64,000 bases of DNA from Pseudothermotoga sp. (GCA_025060105.1 JANXCS010000001.1:266762-330761), one strand, 5' to 3'; counted from the stretch's first letter, positions 1-9,043 are shown. Notes: generated by a model not told the origin, from the sequence alone. Program-made: numbers and translations.

Positions 1-460
1 CACTCCATTCGGATGTACCCCAATACAGCGCGAGGCCTGCTCTGAGTATCTGATCCATTGTCCAGACAATTTCTTCCATGGGTACTTCAGGATCAGGCCT
101 GTGACAGTACAGTATATCAACGTAATTGAGTTGAAGGCGCTTCAATGACGCCCAGGTACCTTCCAAAAGATGTTTCCTGGAGAGTCCTCTATCGTTAGGG
201 CCATTGCCACCCCAGAAAATTTTTGTTGATATAACCAAATCGGATCTTCTGAAAGATTTGAATATCTCTCCGAGCATGGATTCTGCTATACCGCCAGCGT
301 ATGCTTCCGCCGTATCGAAGAAATTCACACCACTATCGAAAGCCTTCTTGACAAGAGTCTTCGCTGATTCGAGATCGAGCTGGTTTCCGAACGTGATCCA
401 GCTTCCCAAGGAAAGTTCACTGATTTTCAGCCCCCATTTTCCAACTTTCCTGTATTCCAT
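1..460 (-). CDS. Aldo/keto reductase, 5' part only (gene runs off the left edge)
   Basis: The visible part is the N-terminal ~153 residues, starting at the ATG at 458-460 behind a GAGGAGG ribosome binding site. It opens with the family's MEYRKVGKWGLKISELSLG-type strand. The usual catalytic tetrad can be read: Asp and Tyr in FFDTAEAY, Lys in VISTKIF, and His in ILYCHRPDPE. Family members are NAD(P)H-dependent oxidoreductases with a TIM-barrel fold; this one resembles the K+-channel beta-subunit/YghZ subgroup. The C-terminus, which sets cofactor and substrate preference, lies outside the window, so the substrate is unknown. It is transcribed divergently from the DUF6115 gene. Confidence 0.9.
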   Translation of the reverse strand, partial: MEYRKVGKWGLKISELSLGSWITFGNQLDLESAKTLVKKAFDSGVNFFDTAEAYAGGIAESMLGEIFKSFRRSDLVISTKIFWGGNGPNDRGLSRKHLLEGTWASLKRLQLNYVDILYCHRPDPEVPMEEIVWTMDQILRAGLALYWGTSEWS

Positions 461-551
461 GCAAAAACCTCCTCACTTTTTAGAATCAAAGAATCGTACA
501 ATTAAAGTATACAATCAAGGTGTAAAGTTAAAACATGCTGGAGGTGAAGCT

Positions 552-1100
552 TTGTTTGACGTTGTTTATTGGTTAGTTGTGTTGTCCACAGTAGCCACTC
601 TCGCTTTTGCCTGGGGGATATTCTTGAGTCAGATGCTGCGTAGAAAGACTCGTTTGGATGAAGAATATGAAAAGTTTGAAGAGAGAATATTGGAACTTAT
701 GGGCCAGTTCCGGCATATGTCTGCGGTCAGGTTGCAGATGCTGGACAGGAAAATGGAAGAACTGAGAAAGCTCATCAAGCAAGCCAACTCTCTTTACAGT
801 CAATTGTGCGTTCGTGAGACGGAATTGATGAATTCTTTCAGTGAAACTGAAAAGGATGAAGTTCAAAGCGTTCGGCAAGCATCACAAGATCAAACGGAGG
901 AACTTCAAAAGACGGTTGAACTTGTGAAAAACAATCAGGAGGATGCAGAAACATCCGAAACATCAATAGAGAGAAAAATTTTATTGATGTATCAAGAAGG
1001 TAAAAGTGAGCAACAGATCGCGAAGGAGCTAAACATCGGTGTAGGTGAAGTTAACCTTGTACTTTCTCTCTTCCGCTTCCGGAATGGTCTGCATCAATAA
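552..1100 (+). CDS. Membrane-anchored coiled-coil protein with C-terminal helix-turn-helix (DUF6115-like)
   Basis: The start is the TTG at 552, chosen because a GGAGGTG ribosome binding site lies just before it; the open frame extends upstream but there it only overlaps the divergent reductase gene. The 182-residue product has one N-terminal membrane segment (about residues 4-26), a long charged coiled coil (about 30-130), and a C-terminal helix-turn-helix-like stretch (YQEGKSEQQIAKELNIGVGEV). That layout is typical of DUF6115 proteins, whose function is unknown. Its last 50 bases overlap, tail to tail, the end of the HD-GYP gene on the other strand. The family call is from the pattern only. 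Confidence 0.75.
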   Translation: MFDVVYWLVVLSTVATLAFAWGIFLSQMLRRKTRLDEEYEKFEERILELMGQFRHMSAVRLQMLDRKMEELRKLIKQANSLYSQLCVRETELMNSFSETEKDEVQSVRQASQDQTEELQKTVELVKNNQEDAETSETSIERKILLMYQEGKSEQQIAKELNIGVGEVNLVLSLFRFRNGLHQ

Positions 1101-2310
1101 CTTTGAGGAAAGCATCCACCACTTTTGGATCGAGAACAGTTCCACTCATTTGTTTGATCATCTCAATTGCTTCCTGTTTCGTATAAGCCTTCCGGTAAGG
1201 TCTGTCACTCGTGAGAGCTTCGTATATATCCGCTATAGCGATGATCCTGGAAGGTAATGGGATTTCCTCCCCAGCTAAATTGTCTGGATAACCTAAACCA
1301 TCCCATCTTTCATGATGGTGTCTCACCCATTTGGCTTCCTCTTTCAAACCCTTCACGCTTTTGAGTAACTCTTCAGACTTCACCGAGTGTGTTTTGATGA
1401 TATCGAATTCGACATCTGAAAGTTTTTCAGGCTTTCCGAGTATGTAATCAGGTATGCCAATCTTACCGACATCGTGTAGCATGCATGCCATTTTGATTCT
1501 CTCGCACAGTCTTTCACTGAGCCCCAGAGTTTTTCCTATATCATAAGCGAGTTGGGAGGCTCTCTCGCTGTGACCACTGGTGTATGAATCTCTCATTTCA
1601 AGGCTCTTCACCATGAGTTTAAGCTTATCCAGCTTTGATTGCTCATACTCGTTTCTAAACATATTTCCGATCTGCACGGCAGCGAGTATTGCAAAAACCA
1701 AAGGTATCGCAGAAATTCCGGCTAACTCATAAAGTAAATAAGAAACGGCAGCGAGTGGGAGCATGAGAGTCGCGCTCAAGAGTGGAGAACGAATCGCGAG
1801 TTTGAGGCTCCCAAGGATGCTGGTGTTGGCATTGAAATATATTGCAAATGTTGATTGAACAGCGTTCAAAAGCATGTAAAAAAATCCCAAAAGAAGAACG
1901 AGCCACATGTTAGCAACAATGTTCTCTGTCTTAAAAACATTGTACATCCATACCACTAGAGACGTGCTCAATCCTATCTGTGATACATTGAAAAGATAAC
2001 TCGTAAAACGCTTGCTTTTCACTAAGAACAACCCAGAAAAAATCACGGAGAAGGAGGCAATAATGACGGCAAGGATATTACGAAGAACCACCGCTGCGAA
2101 TACATTCACAAGCATGCCACCAGTCAGTCTCACTTGAGGTTTCGTGTTAGTCTGCACTCTAAAGCCAATAACTTCAGAAGCAAGACCTGTAGCGAGGAAC
2201 AAAAAGAAGGTCCAATTCAATCTTGTGGAGCTCACTCGAAACAGAACTATCAGGAAGATCAAATAGAGTGCAAAAAGCAACAACGAATATATGAGAAAAG
2301 ATCTTCTCAC
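1051..2310 (-). CDS. Membrane HD-GYP domain protein (putative cyclic-di-GMP phosphodiesterase)
   Basis: This is a 419-residue protein with a GTG start; a GGAG lies 8 nt upstream of it. The N-terminal ~220 residues form several hydrophobic segments, a membrane sensor-like region with no recognised ligand domain. The C-terminal ~190 residues are an HD-GYP domain with HDVGKIGIP and the signature HHERWDGLGYPDNL followed by RIIAIADIYEALTSDRPYR. Active family members hydrolyse cyclic di-GMP with a di- or tri-metal centre, and the key His, Asp and GYP residues are present. It follows lon-engB and a tiny ORF on the same strand. The inducing signal is unknown. Confidence 0.9.
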   Translation of the reverse strand: MRRSFLIYSLLLFALYLIFLIVLFRVSSTRLNWTFFLFLATGLASEVIGFRVQTNTKPQVRLTGGMLVNVFAAVVLRNILAVIIASFSVIFSGLFLVKSKRFTSYLFNVSQIGLSTSLVVWMYNVFKTENIVANMWLVLLLGFFYMLLNAVQSTFAIYFNANTSILGSLKLAIRSPLLSATLMLPLAAVSYLLYELAGISAIPLVFAILAAVQIGNMFRNEYEQSKLDKLKLMVKSLEMRDSYTSGHSERASQLAYDIGKTLGLSERLCERIKMACMLHDVGKIGIPDYILGKPEKLSDVEFDIIKTHSVKSEELLKSVKGLKEEAKWVRHHHERWDGLGYPDNLAGEEIPLPSRIIAIADIYEALTSDRPYRKAYTKQEAIEMIKQMSGTVLDPKVVDAFLKVIDADHSGSGREKVQG

Positions 2311-2329
2311 CTGATCAACTCCGCTCGTT

Positions 2330-2525
2330 CCTGCCGGGGTTTCAACCCGCCTACCATTGCCTCACCAAACTTCGATGTTACCAACTGCGGAGATCAACAT
2401 TGCCAAGAAACTACCGGCGATGAGTAACACTTTCCACAATTTTTTCATGGCTATCCCCCCTCATCCCAGTCTTTTTATATCGACTGGCTCCGCTAATCCT
2501 CCGCTAAGGGGGTAGCCCCGGCAGG
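2330..2525 (-). promoter_or_regulatory. Structured intergenic region enclosing a tiny ORF, upstream of the HD-GYP gene
   Basis: A perfect 10-bp inverted repeat (CCTGCCGGGG at 2330-2339, CCCCGGCAGG at 2516-2525) brackets the stretch between engB and the HD-GYP gene. In the minus-strand RNA the same bases can form competing local hairpins: GGGG-CTA-CCCC at the 5' end, CCAGTC...GACTGG further in, and CTA.CCCC pairing with the GGGGGG ribosome binding site of the tiny ORF. TTAGCGGAG occurs twice in a row with an 11-nt period. This looks like a cis-acting RNA switch, but I cannot assign it to a known class. No pairing has been tested by covariation. Confidence 0.45.
2362..2448 (-). CDS. Tiny hydrophobic ORF, 28 codons, signal-peptide-like
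   Basis: An ATG at 2446-2448 sits 6 nt after a GGGGGG ribosome binding site. The predicted 28-residue peptide begins MKKLWKVLLIAGSFLAMLIS and ends AVGNIEVW. It has a positively charged start, a hydrophobic core and a short polar tail, so it resembles a signal peptide or a one-pass membrane micropeptide. It lies between engB and the HD-GYP gene inside the structured region. It could be a real micropeptide, a leader peptide controlling the HD-GYP gene, or a chance frame. The strong ribosome binding site favours translation. I recognise no family. Confidence 0.45.
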   Translation of the reverse strand: MKKLWKVLLIAGSFLAMLISAVGNIEVW

Positions 2526-2533
2526 TGTTTTCT

Positions 2534-3106
2534 TCACTCTAAAGCATTCGCTATTTTTTCAACGATTTCGTTGACTCCCCTTTTTGTTACAGCTGAATAG
2601 GCTATGACTTCGCTCCTAAATTCATCTGAAAAGTATTGTACCACTTTTTTCACCATGTGATCGCTCAACTTGTCAGTTTTACTTAGAACAATGAGTGATT
2701 TCAAACCGTAATACTTGCAATATTCAACGAAGATTTTATCACTTTCTTGAACGGGAAGTCGACTGTCAACGAGAAGTACGCTCAGCTTGATGTAATCTTT
2801 TCTGAGTGAAAAATAACTTTCAATGAGTTTCTTCCACTGTTGTCTTTCGTGCCTCGAAACCAGAGCAAATCCATAACCAGGAAGGTCCACAAAGTAGTAT
2901 TTTTCATTCACCACGTAGAAATTGATGGTCCTCGTTTTGCCCGGCATTTTACTCACTCTAGCGAGTTTCTTTCTGGACAAAACGTTCAAAAGTGTCGATT
3001 TGCCCACGTTGGATCTTCCAGCGAAGCAAACTTCACCTTGAAGAGGCTCTGGAAATTGCTCGATTCTGTGAACGCTCAATAAAAAGCGAACGTCTTTTAT
3101 AAACAT
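2534..3106 (-). CDS. engB: Ribosome biogenesis GTPase EngB (YsxC/YihA)
   Basis: The product is 190 residues, normal for the family. GTPase motifs are in order: G1 GRSNVGKST (about 31-39), a threonine-rich switch with KTRTINFY, G3 VDLPGYGFA (about 74-82), G4 SKTD (about 142-145) and an SA motif near the end. Family members help assemble the large ribosomal subunit in the cytoplasm and are often essential. The ATG start overlaps the end of lon by 10 nt, so the two are probably translationally coupled. The product is very secure. Confidence 0.97.
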   Translation of the reverse strand: MFIKDVRFLLSVHRIEQFPEPLQGEVCFAGRSNVGKSTLLNVLSRKKLARVSKMPGKTRTINFYVVNEKYYFVDLPGYGFALVSRHERQQWKKLIESYFSLRKDYIKLSVLLVDSRLPVQESDKIFVEYCKYYGLKSLIVLSKTDKLSDHMVKKVVQYFSDEFRSEVIAYSAVTKRGVNEIVEKIANALE

Positions 3107-5433
3107 GATTCTCTCACCGCTTGTTCTATGTTGTCTATCAGCAATATTTCAAGGTCATTCAACACTTCCTTTGGAAGTTTTAGCAATTCTTTCTCGTTGG
3201 TTTTTGGTATCAAAATTCGTTTGATGTGGTATCTGTGAGCCGCAAGGATTTTTTCTTTAATACCACCGACGGTCAATACCTTGCCACGCAGGGTGATTTC
3301 TCCAGTCATGGCAGTGTCGTTCCTTACTTTCTTTCCAAGCGCGCTTGAGATGATGGCGACTGCCATCGTCACGCCAGCCGACGGACCATCCTTTGGAACG
3401 GCCCCCTCGGGTACATTTATGTGAATGTCGTTGAGCTCGAACGAATCTTTCTTTTCCCAACCACAAAAGGCTCTCGCCACACTCAGCGCTATTCTAGCGG
3501 ACTCTCTCATAGTTTCTCCAAGCCTACCAGTGAGTATCAGTTCCCCTTTACCTGGTAGTAAAGCACATTCCACTAGAACAACGGTTCCTCCGTACTCCGT
3601 CCAAGCCAAACCTTGAACGGCCCCTACCTCTGGTTCGAGGAGCAGTTCAAAATTTCCGTTCCTCTCAGGACCAAGTATGTTTTTTAACGTGCGAACACCC
3701 ACAGAAAACTTTTTTTGCCTTTCTTCGAGACTGAGTATGGCTGAACGAATTATTTTCTCTAAATTCCTTGTTAATTGTCTAACACCAGCCTCTCGTGTGT
3801 ATGATCTTATGATCTTCACTATCGCGGTATCACTGATGGAGAAAACATCATTATCGAGTGCGTGCTCTTTCAGAATCTTTGGTAAGATATGATTCTTCGC
3901 TATAATGAATTTTTCCTGTTCAGTGTAGCTTTCTATTTCTATGACCTCCATTCTATCTAAGAGTGCTGGTGGAATCGTGTGAGCGACGTTTGCTGTCGTT
4001 ATAAAGAGAACTTGTGAAAGATCAAAAGGAAGTTCTATGTAGTGATCGACAAATTCTTTATTCTGCTCAGGATCGAGAACTTCTAACAGTGCAGCTGCTG
4101 GATCGCCTTGAAAACTCACGGCGAGTTTGTCTATTTCATCCAGGAGCATGACAGGGTTTTTACATTGTGCAGATCTAATGAGTTGCATGATCCTACCAGG
4201 CATTGCCCCAATGTACGTTCTTCTGTGCCCTTTGATCTCTGCTTCGTCTCTCAATCCTCCTAGAGACATTCTAACGAACCTTCTGTTGAGTGCTTGTGCT
4301 ACGGCACGAGCAAGAGAAGTTTTGCCAACTCCAGGTGGACCAATCAAACACAGTATCGGTGCTCTGATATTTTTGCTTCGTTTTCTGACTGCGAGAAATT
4401 CAAGAATTCTTTGCTTTGCTTCCTTCAAGCCAAAATGACTCTTCTCAAGCACGAGTTTGGCATGGGATAGATCGTCACTTTCCTCAGTCGTGGTTTGCCA
4501 TGGGAGGTTCAGGATCCAGTCCAAGTAAGTCCTCACTACCGTTGCTTCGGCTGAATAAGGTGACATTCTTTCCAGCCTTTGAATTTCAATGAGAGCCTTC
4601 TGCTCGACGTGTGGGGGAAGTTTGAGTGAAGCTATCTTTTGCCTAAATTGTACTGCTTCATTTTCTTTCTCACCTAGCTCTTCACTTATGGCTTTCAATT
4701 TTTCTCTCAGGAAGAACTCTTTTTGAGTTTCTTCTATTCTTTTTCTGACTTTACTGTCGAGCTCTCGTTCTATTTCGAGAAGCTCATTTTCTCGTATCAA
4801 GATCTCCAAGATTTTTTCAAGCCTTTTGGAAGGATGGGTTTCATCCAGTAGCTGCTGTTTTTGCTCGTTAGTGATCATTATGAGAGAAGCTACCAAATCT
4901 GAGAACTTATCTGCATCGTCTACGCGTAGAATGCTTTCTATCATCTCAGGAGAATATCTCTGTGTATAGTGAGCGTATTTAAGGAAATTGTCACGAACGG
5001 TTCTCATGAGTGCTTCGATCTTCTTAGTCTTTTTGTATTTGGATTTCAGCAGGTTCACTTCAACCAGAGTTGATTGTCCTTGAATGAGATTTTTTATTCT
5101 CGCGCGTATTTTACCTTCAAGCAACACCCTGAAACTCCCGTCTGGGAGTTGAACGGCTTGCAGGATGTTACATACTGTACCTATATTCAACGATGCCTTC
5201 TGGTCGTTTGCGAAATTTTCGTCGTGAAAAATTGCAAAGATGTATTTGTCATAAGACTCAACAGAAGCTTCGAGTGCCGTCAAAATTTCATCGGAAGTGA
5301 TATGAACTGGTACCATCGTTTGTGGGAATATGACAGGACCATTGACGAGCTTGATGAGAGGCATTGTTGTGGGGATGGATTTTTCTTCTGCGGTTTCTCT
5401 TGCCAATTTTTCAAGCTTTTCAAACTTGCGCAA
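3097..5433 (-). CDS. lon: ATP-dependent Lon protease
   Basis: Lon is a cytosolic AAA+ serine protease that degrades misfolded and regulatory proteins. The N-terminal substrate domain begins with [20 protein letters not shown] and is followed by coiled coil. The Walker A is GPPGVGKTS and the Walker [11 protein letters not shown], with an SRH-type region after. The protease domain has the catalytic Ser in [12 protein letters not shown] and the catalytic Lys in [15 protein letters not shown] place the start at the TTG (5431-5433), which follows a GGAGAGGTGG ribosome binding site and overlaps the end of tsaE by 14 nt, giving 778 residues. An in-frame start at 5487 would add 18 residues but has no comparable support. 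Confidence 0.95.
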   Translation of the reverse strand: MRKFEKLEKLARETAEEKSIPTTMPLIKLVNGPVIFPQTMVPVHITSDEILTALEASVESYDKYIFAIFHDENFANDQKASLNIGTVCNILQAVQLPDGSFRVLLEGKIRARIKNLIQGQSTLVEVNLLKSKYKKTKKIEALMRTVRDNFLKYAHYTQRYSPEMIESILRVDDADKFSDLVASLIMITNEQKQQLLDETHPSKRLEKILEILIRENELLEIERELDSKVRKRIEETQKEFFLREKLKAISEELGEKENEAVQFRQKIASLKLPPHVEQKALIEIQRLERMSPYSAEATVVRTYLDWILNLPWQTTTEESDDLSHAKLVLEKSHFGLKEAKQRILEFLAVRKRSKNIRAPILCLIGPPGVGKTSLARAVAQALNRRFVRMSLGGLRDEAEIKGHRRTYIGAMPGRIMQLIRSAQCKNPVMLLDEIDKLAVSFQGDPAAALLEVLDPEQNKEFVDHYIELPFDLSQVLFITTANVAHTIPPALLDRMEVIEIESYTEQEKFIIAKNHILPKILKEHALDNDVFSISDTAIVKIIRSYTREAGVRQLTRNLEKIIRSAILSLEERQKKFSVGVRTLKNILGPERNGNFELLLEPEVGAVQGLAWTEYGGTVVLVECALLPGKGELILTGRLGETMRESARIALSVARAFCGWEKKDSFELNDIHINVPEGAVPKDGPSAGVTMAVAIISSALGKKVRNDTAMTGEITLRGKVLTVGGIKEKILAAHRYHIKRILIPKTNEKELLKLPKEVLNDLEILLIDNIEQAVRESCL

Positions 5434-5893
5434 ATTCTGACCACCTCTCCTGCAACTGTGATATAAGCTGTTCGTTTTCTGACTCAATTGTGATGGTTCT
5501 CCCTGCGTCGCAGAAATCGAACATCAATTTGATTTCCCAACCAATCCAGAAACTTTGGAGTCTGTCAGCCCATTCAACGAAGATCACGCTATCTTTGCGT
5601 TCGATAATTTCTTCGATTTCCATTACAACTTCTAAATCTTTGTTCAATCGATATAGATCAACGTGAAAAATTTTAACGTCACCTTCATAAACGTTGATCA
5701 ATGAGAAGGTTGGACTCCTCACTCGATTTGGATCTATTCCCAAGCCAGTCGCGCACTGTTTCACGAAGGTGGTTTTACCGGTTCCAAGTTCCCCGATGAG
5801 TAAGACCACCATACCTGGTCGAACAAAGGATGAGAATATTTGTGCGAATTTGGCAAACGTTTTTTCATCAAAACAGCCAAGAAACTTTCTCAT
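5420..5893 (-). CDS. tsaE: tRNA threonylcarbamoyladenosine biosynthesis ATPase TsaE
   Basis: The 157-residue product has a P-loop in [13 protein letters not shown] (about residues 34-46), then the TsaE-typical [10 protein letters not shown] and HVDLYRL stretches and [10 protein letters not shown]. TsaE works with TsaD and TsaB to attach the threonylcarbamoyl group to A37 of tRNAs that read ANN codons; tsaD and tsaB are not in this window. The ATG start overlaps the stop of the upstream phosphatase gene by 4 nt (ATGA) and the 3' end overlaps lon, placing it inside an imp-tsaE-lon-engB operon. Confidence 0.93.
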   Translation of the reverse strand: MRKFLGCFDEKTFAKFAQIFSSFVRPGMVVLLIGELGTGKTTFVKQCATGLGIDPNRVRSPTFSLINVYEGDVKIFHVDLYRLNKDLEVVMEIEEIIERKDSVIFVEWADRLQSFWIGWEIKLMFDFCDAGRTITIESENEQLISQLQERWSEFAQV

Positions 5894-6654
5894 CTTGCAC
5901 TTTCTTCAGCTTTCTCTATCATTTTTAAAACTTCGGAATGAACTTTACCGTTGCTGAAGAGGTATCCTCCACTCGACAGGTTCGCAGGTTTACCCTTCAG
6001 ATCGGTTACACATCCTCCAGCTTCGGGAACTATCAGTAGAACTGGTGCTACGTCCCACGCGTTTGCACGCTTTGCAACGAAAAAATCGAAGCGTCCACAT
6101 GCAACATAAGAAGCTGCCAACACGGCACTTCCCATCATTCGCATTCTTCTGACGTGCTTTTCTATAGCGTTGATGAAATGTCCCGTGAAACCCACATAGA
6201 AACCAACATTCCCTATGGATTCTTTCAATGAAGCGTTCGAAGACACTTCGATTTTCTCACCGTTCTTGTAAGCACCTTGGTTTTTGAGCGCATAGAAAGT
6301 TTCATTCAGCACGGGATCGTGAACGACTCCAAAGAGGATCTGATTGTTCTCTGCGTAAGCTATTCCCACTCCGAAGGATGGTAATCCGTGCACGAAGTTC
6401 ATGGTACCGTCTATAGGATCAACGATCCAAAGTTTTTTTCCAATTTCAAAATGGTCTTCTTCAGCGAGTATCGCTTCGTTTGGAAAGTGTTTCTGAATAT
6501 CATTTACGATTATTTGCTGAGCATGCTTGTCGCAATCGCTAACGATATCTTGAAAAGAGGTCTTCTCTCTTACGTTCAAAGCGTTTCCCCAATGTTGCAG
6601 CAAATACAATCCCACTCTCCGAACAAGTTTTATAGAGAAATCGAGTCTATCCAA
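5890..6654 (-). CDS. Inositol-1-monophosphatase / fructose-1,6-bisphosphatase family
   Basis: The product is 254 residues. The metal-binding signatures of the family are clear: LAEEDH (metal-binding Glu), WIVDPIDGTMNFVHGLP (Asp residues for two Mg2+) and ANAWDVAPVLLIVPEAGG at the C-terminal site. The Thermotoga maritima relative (TM1415, as I recall it) is a dual inositol monophosphatase and fructose-1,6-bisphosphatase, so it may serve di-myo-inositol phosphate synthesis or gluconeogenesis. I chose the second of two adjacent TTG codons because the product then begins MDRLDFS as in that relative. It is first in the operon, just beyond a tRNA and its terminator. Confidence 0.88.
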   Translation of the reverse strand: MDRLDFSIKLVRRVGLYLLQHWGNALNVREKTSFQDIVSDCDKHAQQIIVNDIQKHFPNEAILAEEDHFEIGKKLWIVDPIDGTMNFVHGLPSFGVGIAYAENNQILFGVVHDPVLNETFYALKNQGAYKNGEKIEVSSNASLKESIGNVGFYVGFTGHFINAIEKHVRRMRMMGSAVLAASYVACGRFDFFVAKRANAWDVAPVLLIVPEAGGCVTDLKGKPANLSSGGYLFSNGKVHSEVLKMIEKAEESAR

Positions 6655-6680
6655 CAAGATCGCCTCCCATGAAAGAATAA

Positions 6681-6698
6681 GGGGTCCATCAGGACCCC
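6681..6698 (-). terminator. Intrinsic terminator after tRNA-Val
   Basis: A 7-bp GGGGTCC/GGACCCC stem with a 4-base loop is followed, reading the minus strand, by TTATTCTTT. It lies directly after the CCA end of tRNA-Val and 26 nt before the phosphatase start. Confidence 0.75.
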
Positions 6699-6700
6699 GT

Positions 6701-6775
6701 TGGTGGGTGCGGCAGGGATTGAACCTACGACCTCTTCCTCGTCAAGGAAGCGCTCTCCCACTGAGCTACGCACCC
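6701..6775 (-). tRNA. tRNA-Val (anticodon GAC)
   Basis: A full cloverleaf reads on the minus strand. The acceptor GGGTGCG pairs with CGCACCC, the D-arm is GCTC...GAGC, and the anticodon arm CTTCC-TTGACGA-GGAAG gives GAC for valine GUC/GUU codons. The T-arm GTAGG-TTCAATC-CCTGC is intact and the CCA end is encoded in the DNA. It has its own promoter and is followed at once by a terminator. Confidence 0.97.
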
Positions 6776-6784
6776 CACATATAC

Positions 6785-6813
6785 AATATATCATAACGAG
6801 CTTCTGCTTGCAA
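6785..6813 (-). promoter_or_regulatory. Promoter of tRNA-Val
   Basis: On the minus strand, -35 TTGCAA (6808-6813), a 17-nt spacer and -10 TATATT (6785-6790) preceded by TGA (extended -10) end about 10 bases before the tRNA 5' end. Confidence 0.7.
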
Positions 6814-6859
6814 GTCTTTTTTTGAGTGCATTCGGTACTCGGTTCATGATAAACTTTTT

Positions 6860-6897
6860 ATAACCTGAAAGGGTCAACTTAAAGGTTATGATATAAT
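6860..6897 (+). promoter_or_regulatory. Promoter of the chemoreceptor gene with an inverted repeat
   Basis: An extended -10, TGATATAAT (6889-6897), lies 45 nt upstream of the chemoreceptor start; no good -35 is visible. ATAACCT (6860-6866) and AGGTTAT (6883-6889) form a 7-bp inverted repeat with a 16-nt gap that spans the -35 to -10 region, a layout that would suit a dimeric regulator. Confidence 0.45.
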
Positions 6898-6941
6898 TTG
6901 GCGGAAAAAAACTTTTACGATTATAAATGGAGGTGTTTTTT

Positions 6942-8981
6942 ATGAAATCCATACGATCAAGAATACTGCTTTGGTTTTTAACAACAACTATGGCTCTTTT
7001 AGCGATTTTAGGATTGTTTATTTATTTTCAAACAAAGAGCACTGTACTCCCTCTCACTCAGGAACTAGCACTAGAAGTTGTTGATGGAAACGCTCGAATG
7101 GTGTCTGAATGGTTGAGTGGACGATCCTTTGAACTCAAATCCATCGCTATGGGTCTGGAAAGCATGGTAGCAATAAAGATACTCCAACAAAAAGACATCG
7201 TTTCTGGCACTCTCTATTCAATCATTCTGCAACTGTCTGGAAAGTTGAAGGAAAGAAAAGAGGTGTATGACACATACTTCGTTGCCGATTATCGTGAAGG
7301 CTTGATGTACGAGACAGACAGTGCTTCTATCACTTCTTCCACAGCGAAGGATCGTGAGTTTTACCGAAAAATAATTGTAGAAAAGCAAGATTCCTTCATA
7401 GGTGAACTCCACGTATCCATGTTGACCAAACGGCCCGTTTTCATCATCGCACACAAAGTGGTCGATTCGTACGGAGACGTTGTGGGCGTGTTCGGCGCCA
7501 CGATAGCTTTGGAAAGATTGTCGCAGATGACCTCTCGTATCGCGATGGGAGAAGTTGGATACGGTTGGATCGTCGACGGCAGCGGCTTGGTACTCGCACA
7601 TCCAGAAAAATCGATGGTGGGACAATTCAACATACTCAGAAGTTCTCAAGCGGGTTACAAGGGATTAGAGGAACTTGGGTCCAAAATGGTGAAGGGTCAG
7701 TCTGGTTTTGGAACTATCGTCTCACCGGATGGTCGCAGGCTTTTTTTAGCTTTCACACCGGTCCCAAATACGCCGGGCTGGACTTTGGGATTAGCGATAC
7801 CTGAATCTGATCTGTTCGCGAGAGCCAACAGGATGATCATGATGGTTTTGGTGGTCCTCGCGGTGATAGTTGTAGCAGTCGTGGTTGTTTCTTTTGTACT
7901 GGGTCAGAGCATATCTAAGCCGATCAAAATCATGGCACAATCCGTTCAGAAATTTGGTTCTGGAGATTTGAAAACTGAGTTCACTGTGAAAACAAGGGAC
8001 GAGACTTTCCAGATAGCTTCAGCGCTGAATAAAATGGCTGAGTCTTTGAGAAATTCGCTCGCTCTTACCAAGAATTCCGCAGTTGAACTCGACAACTTTT
8101 CCAACGAGCTTGAGACCGTTGCGAGGGAAAGTGAGAAGCTCGCCACTCAGATCAGTGAAAAAGCCGATCAGTTGAACAAAAACGTGCAGAACGTTTCCGC
8201 TTCCATGCAAGAGGTTGGCTCAGGCGTCGAAGAGGTTGCGGCGAGTGCCCAGAACGTGTCAAAGTCTGCACAGCAATTGAGTGAAAAAGCTGATAAAGTA
8301 TCGAAAGCCGCAAAAGAGGGTGAACAATCTGTTGAAAAGATCATTCAAATCGTGAACATGGCAAAACAAATGGCCAGCTCGACAGTTCAAACCGTTGGTA
8401 AGCTGGCGGAAGATGCCAAAAATGTGGCAACGGTTCTTGAGACTATCAACGCGATCGCTGAGCAAACGAATTTACTCGCTTTGAATGCTGCAATCGAAGC
8501 TGCTAGAGCTGGTGAGGCTGGACGGGGTTTTGCTGTTGTGGCTGATGAAATAAGAAAACTTGCAGAACAGAGTAAGCAAGCAACGGACAACATCGCGAAC
8601 ATCCTCAAAAAAATCCAACAAGGCGCGAAAGACGCCGATGAAAAAACAAGCGAAACTGCCAAAGTTGTTGACGAAGCAGCAAATCAAGCGACTGCTGTCG
8701 GTAGAAAATTGAAAGATATCCTCTCAGAGGTTGATTCCATGACCAGCATGGTTGAATCAACTGCAGCCAGTGCCCAAGAACAAAGTGCAGCTGCCGAGGA
8801 GATGGCGAGCGCAGTTGATGGAGCAACGAAATCGATCGCCGACGTGGCTGTGCAAATTGAAGAAATGGTTCGCAGTATCAAAAAACAAGCTGAAATGGTT
8901 ATGCGGACTCGACAGATTGGAGATGAGCTCAGGCAAATTTCACACAAGCTTCTAGAATCACTCGAGAAATTTAAAATGTGA
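6942..8981 (+). CDS. Methyl-accepting chemotaxis protein with periplasmic dCache sensor
   Basis: The start is the ATG at 6942, 6 nt after GGAGGTG, giving 679 residues. There is an N-terminal membrane helix (about 7-29), a periplasmic double-Cache ligand domain (about 35-285; [17 protein letters not shown] and later [16 protein letters not shown] are typical), a second membrane helix (about 296-318), a HAMP domain, and a long signalling coiled coil. The highly conserved hairpin tip [19 protein letters not shown] begins near residue 505. It senses a small extracellular ligand and controls CheA-driven motility; the ligand is unknown. It is a single-gene unit with its own promoter and terminator. 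Confidence 0.96.
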   Translation: MKSIRSRILLWFLTTTMALLAILGLFIYFQTKSTVLPLTQELALEVVDGNARMVSEWLSGRSFELKSIAMGLESMVAIKILQQKDIVSGTLYSIILQLSGKLKERKEVYDTYFVADYREGLMYETDSASITSSTAKDREFYRKIIVEKQDSFIGELHVSMLTKRPVFIIAHKVVDSYGDVVGVFGATIALERLSQMTSRIAMGEVGYGWIVDGSGLVLAHPEKSMVGQFNILRSSQAGYKGLEELGSKMVKGQSGFGTIVSPDGRRLFLAFTPVPNTPGWTLGLAIPESDLFARANRMIMMVLVVLAVIVVAVVVVSFVLGQSISKPIKIMAQSVQKFGSGDLKTEFTVKTRDETFQIASALNKMAESLRNSLALTKNSAVELDNFSNELETVARESEKLATQISEKADQLNKNVQNVSASMQEVGSGVEEVAASAQNVSKSAQQLSEKADKVSKAAKEGEQSVEKIIQIVNMAKQMASSTVQTVGKLAEDAKNVATVLETINAIAEQTNLLALNAAIEAARAGEAGRGFAVVADEIRKLAEQSKQATDNIANILKKIQQGAKDADEKTSETAKVVDEAANQATAVGRKLKDILSEVDSMTSMVESTAASAQEQSAAAEEMASAVDGATKSIADVAVQIEEMVRSIKKQAEMVMRTRQIGDELRQISHKLLESLEKFKM

Positions 8982-9000
8982 ATCAGAAATGTAATTCAAA

Positions 9001-9024
9001 AAGCGCCGCGCTTGCGGCGCTTTT
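9001..9024 (+). terminator. Intrinsic terminator of the chemoreceptor gene
   Basis: A 9-bp stem AAGCGCCGC/GCGGCGCTT (9001-9009, 9014-9022) with a 4-base loop is followed by TTTTC, 19 nt after the stop codon. Confidence 0.85.
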
Positions 9025-9043
9025 CATTTGGTTGAGCTTAGTG

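Noticed and set aside
2330..2525. Small transposon or MITE, based on the 10-bp inverted repeat
   Set aside because: No target-site duplication lies outside the arms, no second copy is seen in the window, and the repeats can be explained as an RNA stem.
2311..2533. Cyclic-di-GMP-I (GEMM) riboswitch upstream of the HD-GYP gene
   Set aside because: The position is right, but the conserved core (tetraloop, receptor and G20-type regions) is not present. I describe it only as an unassigned structured RNA.
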